DNA of 8,041 bases from Chloroflexota bacterium (GTDB taxonomy: Bacteria; Chloroflexota; Anaerolineae; B4-G1): assembly GCA_003648125.1 (NCBI GenBank), contig QMOE01000081.1, forward strand, positions 1 to 8,041. Reading direction: 5' to 3'. Each line of letters begins with the position of its first letter. Positions within the stretch are counted from its first letter, which is position 1. This document shows, piece after piece, positions 1 to 4,714 of this stretch. The position numbers were made by a program, and so were the translations under genes. A model generated the notes under the pieces. The model was not told the origin of the DNA and searched no databases. It saw nothing but the letters and a program-made list of their open reading frames with translations.

Positions 1-335
1 TCGATGTCCACCACCATAAACTGGGCAGCGGGTCGCTGCGCCGCGAACTGCTCGACCTTCTCCCGCGAGGCGGCGGAATAGTCGCCAATCCCCAGATCAA
101 TGTACAGCCCGGCGGCCTGGTAGCCGAGCTTTAACAGCACGTCCCACAGAGCCAGGCTGTCCTTCCCGCCAGAGACCGCCACCAGCACGCGCTCGTCAGG
201 GCCGAACATGCGATACTTTTCGATAGCGCGCGCGGTCTGGGCGACGAACCACTCGGGGTAGTGAACCTGGCACAGCGCCAACTTGTGCCGGCGCATGTTA
301 AAGACGGCCTGACGGTCACATTTGCGGCACTTCAT
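1..335 (-). CDS. ttuA: TtuA-type tRNA U54 2-thiolation enzyme, N-terminal part (cut by window edge)
   Basis: Family role: TtuA adenylates the tRNA T-loop m5U54 and inserts sulfur delivered by the carrier TtuB, giving 2-thio-m5U, which stabilises tRNA at high temperature. It is a cytoplasmic enzyme of the TtcA/TtuA group. Seen here: 111 residues of an open frame that continues past position 1. They carry an N-terminal zinc-finger-like set (C3, C6, C22, H25), the PP-loop ATP-binding motif SGGKDS at residues 55-60 followed by LALWDVL, and a GLYIDLGIGDYS stretch. These closely resemble the Thermus TtuA as I remember it. The later Fe-S cysteines and the second zinc finger lie outside the window. 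The ATG at 335 overlaps the ttuB stop as ATGA, so the two are translationally coupled, and the carrier next door supports TtuA over TtcA. The alternative is a general TtcA-like thiolase. The family is sure; the exact tRNA position is inferred. Confidence 0.9.
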   Translation of the reverse strand, partial: MKCRKCDRQAVFNMRRHKLALCQVHYPEWFVAQTARAIEKYRMFGPDERVLVAVSGGKDSLALWDVLLKLGYQAAGLYIDLGIGDYSAASREKVEQFAAQRPAAQFMVVDI

Positions 336-520
336 CCGCCCGAAATCACGGCGACGAGTTTGACCTCGTCGTCCTCTTCCAGCGTCACGTCGCCGGGCAG
401 CAGCTTGCCATCACGCACGGCGAGCACCGCGTGAGGGATCAATCCGACCTGTTTGATCGCGTCCCGCACACGCCGCCGCCCCTCCAGTTCCCACTCTTTA
501 TCACGGTAGATGATCTTCAT
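332..520 (-). CDS. ttuB: TtuB-like ubiquitin-fold sulfur carrier protein
   Basis: A 62-residue MoaD/ThiS-fold protein ending in Ser-Gly-Gly. In this family the C-terminal glycine is adenylated and turned into a thiocarboxylate that donates sulfur; in Thermus the TtuB carrier serves TtuA in tRNA thiolation and can also be conjugated to proteins. Seen here: the short beta-grasp length, AVLAVRDGKLL in the middle (about residues 31-41), the acidic EEDDEVK segment (48-54) and the terminal ISGG. The frame is open up to an ATG at 565, but I chose the ATG at 520 because a GAGG ribosome binding site (526-529) lies 5 nt upstream and the protein then starts MKIIYRDKEW, as expected for a beta strand. Its stop overlaps the start of ttuA by ATGA. 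It could be a ThiS or MoaD protein, but its place directly before ttuA favours TtuB. No E1-like activating enzyme (TtuC) or rhodanese (TtuD) gene is in the window. Confidence 0.88.
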   Translation of the reverse strand: MKIIYRDKEWELEGRRRVRDAIKQVGLIPHAVLAVRDGKLLPGDVTLEEDDEVKLVAVISGG

Positions 521-537
521 GCACACCTCACATCCTG

Positions 538-565
538 ATTGTACACGGAAATAAAAAGTAGACAA
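538..565 (-). promoter_or_regulatory. Possible sigma70 promoter for ttuB-ttuA
   Basis: On the minus strand a TTGTCT box (565-560, 4 of 6 matches to TTGACA) is followed after 16 nt by TACAAT (543-538, 5 of 6 matches to TATAAT). Transcription would begin near 531, only about 11 nt before the ttuB ATG but still upstream of or at its GAGG site. It lies downstream of the 576-619 hairpin, so ttuBA could be expressed apart from the tryptophan operon. This is pattern matching only. Confidence 0.4.
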
Positions 566-575
566 GGAGAATACA

Positions 576-619
576 AGGTGCCCGGCACTTGCACGATTGG
601 CAATCAGTGCCGGGCACCT
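576..619. repeat. Perfect 14-bp inverted repeat (REP-like hairpin) between trpB2 and ttuB
   Basis: The arms AGGTGCCCGGCACT (576-589) and AGTGCCGGGCACCT (606-619) are exact reverse complements separated by 16 nt. The loop itself holds GATTG and CAATC, which are also complementary. In the transcribed (minus) direction it lies 31 nt after the trpB2 stop and is followed by TTGTATTCTCC rather than a U tract, so it is a poor intrinsic terminator. A dispersed REP-like element or an mRNA 3'-end stabiliser fits better. It may still reduce read-through from trpB2 into ttuB. Confidence 0.8.
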
Positions 620-649
620 GAGCAGCAGTTAGTTTCCCTGCATACCTGT

Positions 650-2014
650 TTATTCTACCCGGGGCAGATCCGCCAACGCCTGTTCGATCTTTTCCTGCTC
701 AAGCGCATAATCCGGTAGCTCCTCCCGGTGGAAGGCGTCGTAGGCCGCCAGGTCCAAGAGACCGTGACCGCTGGCGTTAAAGAGGATCACTTTCGACTCG
801 CCCGACTCCTTGCAGACCATCGCTTCGTCGTAGACCGCCTTGATGGCGTGGGCCGTCTCCGGGGCCACGATAAAGCCTTCGGATTGGGCAAAGCTTTCGG
901 CCACTCCGAGAATCTCGTTTTGATGGTAGGCGCGGGCCTCCGCATATCCCTGATCCAAAAGGGCGCAGATGCTGGGCGCCATGCCGTGGTAACGTAACCC
1001 GCCAGCGTGAACCGGAGCCGGGATGAAGCCGTGTCCCACGGTGTGCATCTTGACCACCGGCCCGGTCTTGGCCGTGTCGCCCCAGTCGTAGGCGTAGGTA
1101 CCGCGCGTCATGCTGGGGCAGGCGGTGGACTCGACAAAAATGGCCCGCAGATTCGGCTGCGTGCCATCCAGCTTGTCCTGCATAAAGGGAAAGATGAGCC
1201 CGGCGGCGTTGCTCCCGCCTCCGGCGCAGCCGATGACAATGTCCGGGTAGTCGCCCGCCATCTCCATCTGCTTCTTGGCCTCCAACCCGATGACCGTCTG
1301 GTGCAAGAGCACAAAATTGACCACGCTGCCCAGCGAGTACTTGAACCCCTCGTGCGTCATGGCATACTCGAGGGCCTCACTGATGGCGATACCCAGGCTG
1401 CCTGTCGTCTCGGGGTCCTGCGCCAAAATCGCCCGCCCGACATTCGTCTCCGAGCTGGGGCTGGGCACGACGCTGCCTCCCCAGGTCTCCATCATGACGC
1501 GACGGTAGGGCTTTTGGTGATAGCTGATCGTGACCATAAAGACCTTGCATTTTAGGCCGAAAAACTGAGTTGCAAAACTGAGCGCACTGCCCCACTGACC
1601 CGCCCCGGTCTCGGTGGCCAGTCCCTTCAATCCCTCCTCCTTGGCATAGTAGCACTGGGCCACGGCGGTGTTCGGCTTGTGACTGCCCGGCGGGCTGACC
1701 CCCTCCCACTTGAAGTAAATCTTGGCCGGGGTATCCAGCGCCTTTTCCCAACGAGCAGCGCGGTAGACCGGAGAGGGACGCCACATCTTGAGAATGTCTC
1801 GCACCTCGTCTGGAATCTCGATGAACCGCTCCTGGCTGATCTCTTGCTCAATCAAGGCCATCGGAAAAACGGGCGGCGGCATCGGCGGGTCATCCATCAC
1901 CTCCAGCGTCGCCGGGTGGAGATAGAACGGCGGCGGCTTTTTCATATCCGCCAAAATGTTGTACCAATGGGTCGGCATATCTTTTTCCATTAAAAAGTAC
2001 TTGTACTGGGTCAT
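650..2014 (-). CDS. trpB2: TrpB2-type tryptophan synthase beta chain
   Basis: A 454-residue PLP enzyme of the TrpB2 class, a second form of tryptophan synthase beta that joins indole to L-serine and usually acts without a tightly bound TrpA. Seen here: the long N-terminal extension typical of TrpB2 (proline-rich, about residues 25-52), the PLP lysine K113 in PGSHKPNTA, the catalytic glutamate E135 in TETGAGQWG, the phosphate-binding loop GGGSNAAG at 265-272, and NASGHG near 413-418 at the C-terminal end of the PLP site. Length is normal for the class. The start at 2014 has a strong AAGGAGG (2023-2029) 8 nt upstream. It is the third gene behind the tryptophan T-box, 40 nt after the ATPase, so its expression should rise when charged tRNA-Trp is scarce. 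That supports a role in tryptophan supply, perhaps indole salvage. There is no trpA nearby. The family call is firm. Confidence 0.95.
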   Translation of the reverse strand: MTQYKYFLMEKDMPTHWYNILADMKKPPPFYLHPATLEVMDDPPMPPPVFPMALIEQEISQERFIEIPDEVRDILKMWRPSPVYRAARWEKALDTPAKIYFKWEGVSPPGSHKPNTAVAQCYYAKEEGLKGLATETGAGQWGSALSFATQFFGLKCKVFMVTISYHQKPYRRVMMETWGGSVVPSPSSETNVGRAILAQDPETTGSLGIAISEALEYAMTHEGFKYSLGSVVNFVLLHQTVIGLEAKKQMEMAGDYPDIVIGCAGGGSNAAGLIFPFMQDKLDGTQPNLRAIFVESTACPSMTRGTYAYDWGDTAKTGPVVKMHTVGHGFIPAPVHAGGLRYHGMAPSICALLDQGYAEARAYHQNEILGVAESFAQSEGFIVAPETAHAIKAVYDEAMVCKESGESKVILFNASGHGLLDLAAYDAFHREELPDYALEQEKIEQALADLPRVE

Positions 2015-2054
2015 TTTTGTTTCCTCCTTAAATACTTTCTACTTGTCTCCTCGT

Positions 2055-2798
2055 CTACCGGCCTACTTTTTCAACCTCATCCCCCCTTTCCAAGAAACTG
2101 CTCCGATCTGCAAAAAACTGCCTGTAAATCCTATAGTGCGCGGTCTCCTCGTACTCTACTTGCTCAATGCGCGATGAATCAAAGCTGAAAATCTGCGCCC
2201 CCGGCAGAGCAAGCAAGATCGGGGAGTGAGTGGCGATGATGAACTGCGTGCGACTCGCTGCCTCCAGCCGTTGCAGCAGTTTGAGGAATTTGATCTGGCT
2301 CGCCGGCGAAAGCGCTGCCTCCGGCTCGTCAAGGATATATAGTCCCTTGACGTTAAACCGCCCGCCAAAATAGCTCAGAATCCCCTCGCCGTGCGACAAC
2401 GTGTTGAGGATGCGCCCGCCGTGATATTTCAGCCGGCCGGGGTCGCACAGGGCTACATCATCCAGAAAGTCAGCCAGGTCGCGGAACGTCTCGGCCCGGA
2501 AGAGCGAGCCGGGCACACACCCGTCTGCCCACGTCACGCTGATATAGTCCGCCAGGCGAGTCTCGTAGGGATTGTTGTGGGCGACGTGGCGTTTGGGCTT
2601 GTCCCACAAGTGGACGCCGCACTTGCGGGTGATCGCCTCCAGTAGCGTGGACTTGCCCGACCCGTTCTCGCCCACGAAAAAGACGACGGGCTTTTTGAAC
2701 GGTAACTCGGACGGCTCCCTCAGAACAGGGATGTTGAACGGGTAGCAACGGTTGGTGGGGTAGTTTTCACCGTTAATTCTGACTTTGACAAGATGCAT
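2055..2798 (-). CDS. AAA/SMC-like predicted ATPase (COG3910-like) of unknown role
   Basis: A 247-residue soluble ATPase with an ABC/SMC-type nucleotide-binding fold. Visible in order: Walker A GENGSGKST (43-51), an ABC signature-like LSHGEG (134-139), Walker B YILDEPEAALS (154-164) with its catalytic glutamate, and the switch histidine in ATHSP (189-193). There are no membrane segments and no long coiled coil, and it is too short for RecF or SMC. The compact layout resembles the stand-alone 'predicted ATPases' of COG3910, whose function is not established. The start at 2798 follows GGAGGG (2805-2810) by 6 nt, and only 13 nt separate it from the trpS stop, so it is almost certainly cotranscribed from the tryptophan T-box promoter. 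The last residues (EKVGR) and the stop lie in a purine-rich sequence that recurs elsewhere in the window, which suggests the 3' end was formed from a repeat. No partner nuclease or toxin gene adjoins it. Confidence 0.88.
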   Translation of the reverse strand: MHLVKVRINGENYPTNRCYPFNIPVLREPSELPFKKPVVFFVGENGSGKSTLLEAITRKCGVHLWDKPKRHVAHNNPYETRLADYISVTWADGCVPGSLFRAETFRDLADFLDDVALCDPGRLKYHGGRILNTLSHGEGILSYFGGRFNVKGLYILDEPEAALSPASQIKFLKLLQRLEAASRTQFIIATHSPILLALPGAQIFSFDSSRIEQVEYEETAHYRIYRQFFADRSSFLERGDEVEKVGR

Positions 2799-2811
2799 GC
2801 TAAACCCTCCA

Positions 2812-3867
2812 TCAGCAGTATACCAGGCCCGGTGCGAGTGTGCTGTGCTTGGTCGGGCTGGGCAGCGCGTCCAGCCTCATCATCCCCATCGCCTCGCGCA
2901 CCAACCGCATCGTCTCGTCCGATTCCCGGCGCATACGTCGAGTGCCGCTGCGCAAAATCTCCTCCATCAGCCCCGGCTGCGTCTCGTAATGAGCGCGTCG
3001 CTCACTGTTGGGGTCGAGGAATCCATTGATGGCGCGGGCCAGTTTTTCCTTGACCTCCACATCGCCCACCTTGCCCCGGCGATAGCGCTCCTTCAGGGCC
3101 TCCACCTCGTCCCGGTTAGGGTTAAACTCGTCGTGATAGATAAACACTGGGTTGCCCTCGACCCGGCCGGGGACGTCGGCGCGCACCCGCTGAGGATCGG
3201 TGTACATCCCGCGCACCTTGCGCTCGACCGCCTGGGCGTCGTCCGAGAGGTAGATGGCGTTACCTCGGCTCTTGCTCATCCTGACCCCGTCAATTCCCGC
3301 CAGCGTTGGCGTCTCGCTCAAAAGCGCCTGTGGTATGGGAAAGACCTGCCCATAGAGCCGGTTAAAGCGGCGGGCCAGTTCTCGCGTCACCTCCACGTGG
3401 GCCTGGTTATCCTTTCCCACCGGCACCAGGTGAGCGCGGGGCAGTAGAATGTCGGCGGCCTGGAGCACCGGATAGCCCAGCAGACCGAAAGGCATCGTCT
3501 CCAGCCGGGCATCGCGCGCCATCTCTTTGAGACTGGGGACGCGCTCTAATCGGGGCACGCTAATCAACATCTCAAAAATCAGGTCAAGCTCGTAGGTGCC
3601 CGGCACAGTCGACTGGACAAAGATGATGCTTTTTGCGGGATCAATGCCCACCGCCAGATAGTCGAGCACGATCTCGTGGATATTGTGGCGGATCTCACGA
3701 ATACGCTCTTTCTGCGGCCGGGTGGTGAGCGTGTGCAGGTCGGCGATGATGAAAAAACACTCGTACTCGTCTTGCAGTCGCACCCGGTTAGCCAGACTGC
3801 CCACATAGTGGCCCAGGTGCAGTTTGCCCGTGGGCCGATCTCCTGTGAGAATTCGTTTCTTGGTCAT
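2812..3867 (-). CDS. trpS: Tryptophanyl-tRNA synthetase
   Basis: A 351-residue class I aminoacyl-tRNA synthetase that charges tRNA-Trp in the cytoplasm. Seen here: the ATP-binding HIGH-type motif as HLGH (17-20) in TGKLHLGHYVG, the substrate-pocket segment GYPVLQAADILL (131-142), PVGKDNQAHVEVTR (149-162), and the KMSKS motif as RMSKS (196-200). Length matches bacterial TrpRS, but the protein carries about 20 extra residues after the usual C-terminal helix, ending PGLVYC; these run into the leader of the next gene and may be a neutral extension. The start at 3867 has AGGAGG (3875-3880) 7 nt upstream. The gene lies directly behind a T-box riboswitch with a Trp specifier, which independently supports the assignment. 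It is the first gene of an operon with the ATPase and trpB2. Confidence 0.97.
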   Translation of the reverse strand: MTKKRILTGDRPTGKLHLGHYVGSLANRVRLQDEYECFFIIADLHTLTTRPQKERIREIRHNIHEIVLDYLAVGIDPAKSIIFVQSTVPGTYELDLIFEMLISVPRLERVPSLKEMARDARLETMPFGLLGYPVLQAADILLPRAHLVPVGKDNQAHVEVTRELARRFNRLYGQVFPIPQALLSETPTLAGIDGVRMSKSRGNAIYLSDDAQAVERKVRGMYTDPQRVRADVPGRVEGNPVFIYHDEFNPNRDEVEALKERYRRGKVGDVEVKEKLARAINGFLDPNSERRAHYETQPGLMEEILRSGTRRMRRESDETMRLVREAMGMMRLDALPSPTKHSTLAPGLVYC

Positions 3868-3909
3868 TTCAATTCCTCCTCAATCAGTGGTGGGGTAACT
3901 TGCCCTACG

Positions 3910-3942
3910 AAAAAACGCCCGTCCCCAAAAAGGGACGGGCGT
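3910..3942 (-). terminator. Intrinsic terminator of the trpS T-box leader
   Basis: An 11-bp GC-rich stem (3915-3925 with 3932-3942, no mismatches) with a 6-nt loop is followed on the minus strand by six U residues (3915-3910, the first one pairing in the stem). It lies just downstream of the T-box sequence and upstream of trpS, as expected for a regulated attenuator: it should form when tRNA-Trp is charged and be displaced by the antiterminator when uncharged tRNA binds. Confidence 0.95.
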
Positions 3943-4261
3943 CCTATGGACACTCGCGGTGCCACCCTGGTTAGGCAGTCCTTCACATATAAAACAAAAC
4001 GCGCCGATGACGGCGCGTGGTACGTGAAAAACCAGCCTCACTCTTTTGCAGGTACAGCCTTTCGGCGATACCCTCAGCCGTGATAACGGTGGCGTCTCCG
4101 GCCCGGACTATTTCCCCTTCGACAAGCTCGGGGTTTCGGCGGGCGACTCCTGGGCCCATTCAACATCGGCGCTGGTATCAGGCTCTCAGCTCGTGCCCGA
4201 CTCTCTGAACCCCGCTGCGATGCTTACTTTTCCCAATCCTGGTCTTTCAATATTGAATTGT
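3910..4261 (-). promoter_or_regulatory. Tryptophan-specific T-box riboswitch leader of trpS
   Basis: A leader of about 350 nt that senses the charging state of tRNA-Trp. Seen on the minus strand: a stem I base with a kink-turn-like AGGA/GGA internal loop (4244-4232 pairing around 4154-4145); a specifier loop with AGUA on one side and GAA on the other, holding the specifier UGG (4158-4156) followed by G; a distal AGAGAG and CUGAGAG set typical of stem I loops; a stem II closed by GCCCG/CGGGC (4144-4140 with 4105-4101); the conserved CCGUUAUC; a stem III hairpin (4000-4006 with 4011-4017); the T-box AGGGTGGCACCGCG (3968-3955); and the terminator. The bulge sequence UGGC would pair with GCCA, so it expects a G discriminator base, as bacterial tRNA-Trp has. 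This covers the long stretch between trxA and trpS. No open frame within it looks real. Confidence 0.96.
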
Positions 4262-4267
4262 ACGCAC

Positions 4268-4296
4268 AGTTTACCACACAGATGGTGTGGTGTCAA
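4268..4296 (-). promoter_or_regulatory. Sigma70 promoter of the trpS operon with an inverted-repeat spacer
   Basis: TTGACA (4296-4291), a 17-nt spacer and TAAACT (4273-4268) form a near-consensus promoter that begins 1 nt after the trxA stop. Transcription should start near 4261, shortly before T-box stem I. The spacer is itself an inverted repeat: CCACAC and GTGTGG around CATCT, extendable by one base pair on each side into the promoter boxes. It could be an operator or a weak 3' hairpin of trxA. Confidence 0.8.
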
Positions 4297-4297
4297 A

Positions 4298-4624
4298 CTA
4301 CTCGATGTAGGGCAGCAATGCGTCCAACGATGCTTCTTTGGGGCGGAAGCCCACGATACGAGTGGCCTCTGCGCCCCCCTTGAACAGAATCAGCGTGGGG
4401 ATGCCTCTGATGCCGTAGCGGCCCGGCGTTAATGGATTGCTGTCCACGTCCAGCTTGGCTACCTGCATTTTCCCGTCGTGTTCGTTGGCGATGGCCTCGA
4501 CCGCCGGGGAAACCATCCGGCAAGGTCCGCACCACTCGGCCCAAAAGTCCACGAGAGTCGGCGTCTCAGCCTGGAGCACATCGCTCTCGAATGTGTCGTC
4601 GGTCACTGCAAATGATTTTGACAT
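4298..4624 (-). CDS. trxA: Thioredoxin
   Basis: A 108-residue cytoplasmic thiol-disulfide reductant, the usual size for thioredoxin 1. Seen here: the active site WCGPC (31-35) in DFWAEWCGPCRM, the following PAVEAIA helix, the LDVDSNP segment (59-64) and the cis-proline P76 in GIRGIPT that faces the active site, then LILFKGG. No signal peptide. The start at 4624 has AAGGAG (4636-4641) about 11 nt upstream, somewhat long but the only candidate. It has its own promoter in the divergent region to the right and ends right against the promoter of the trpS operon. Reductase partner genes are not in the window. Confidence 0.96.
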   Translation of the reverse strand: MSKSFAVTDDTFESDVLQAETPTLVDFWAEWCGPCRMVSPAVEAIANEHDGKMQVAKLDVDSNPLTPGRYGIRGIPTLILFKGGAEATRIVGFRPKEASLDALLPYIE

Positions 4625-4657
4625 ACTATCTTTTTCTCCTTAGCAAACATGAGTTGA

Positions 4658-4686
4658 ATTATCCTACAAGAAGATGCTTTTGTCAA
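4658..4686 (-). promoter_or_regulatory. Sigma70 promoter of trxA
   Basis: A perfect TTGACA (4686-4681) and GATAAT (4663-4658, 5 of 6 matches) are separated by 17 nt on the minus strand. The start near 4651 would give a leader of about 27 nt that contains the trxA ribosome binding site. The -35 box overlaps that of the promoter facing the other way. Confidence 0.8.
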
Positions 4687-4707
4687 GATACATACTTCTG
4701 CTATAAT
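4680..4707 (+). promoter_or_regulatory. Promoter of the protease gene, probably giving a leaderless mRNA
   Basis: TTGTCA (4680-4685), a 16-nt spacer and a perfect TATAAT (4702-4707) with an extended TG (4699-4700). The expected start at about 4713-4715 coincides with the ATG at 4715. No Shine-Dalgarno sequence lies upstream of that ATG, so translation is predicted to be leaderless. Confidence 0.75.
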
Positions 4708-4714
4708 CATTACT

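Noticed and set aside
521..565. An upstream ATG that would extend TtuB by 15 residues
   Set aside because: The extension has no ribosome binding site, overlaps the possible promoter and does not fit the family length. The ATG at 520 has a good site.
1007..1555. A 182-codon plus-strand frame opposite trpB2, and similar frames opposite trpS (2785-3447)
   Set aside because: Both are antisense to conserved enzymes with intact catalytic motifs and have no start signals or family resemblance.
3594..3606. A 13-nt match inside trpS to the arm of the 576-619 hairpin (AGGTGCCCGGCAC)
   Set aside because: It lies in frame in a coding segment (VPGTYEL), has no second arm nearby and is best explained by codon choice.
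4246..4257. Perfect 12-bp palindrome TTCAATATTGAA just after the predicted trpS start site
   Set aside because: A palindrome of this length is expected about twice by chance in 8 kb, and it is AT-rich. It is worth noting only because of its place at the start of the transcript.
3943..4297. Short plus-strand open frames across the trpS leader (4017-4208, 4046-4432)
   Set aside because: They run antisense through a structured T-box RNA whose conserved elements account for the sequence, and they lack start signals.
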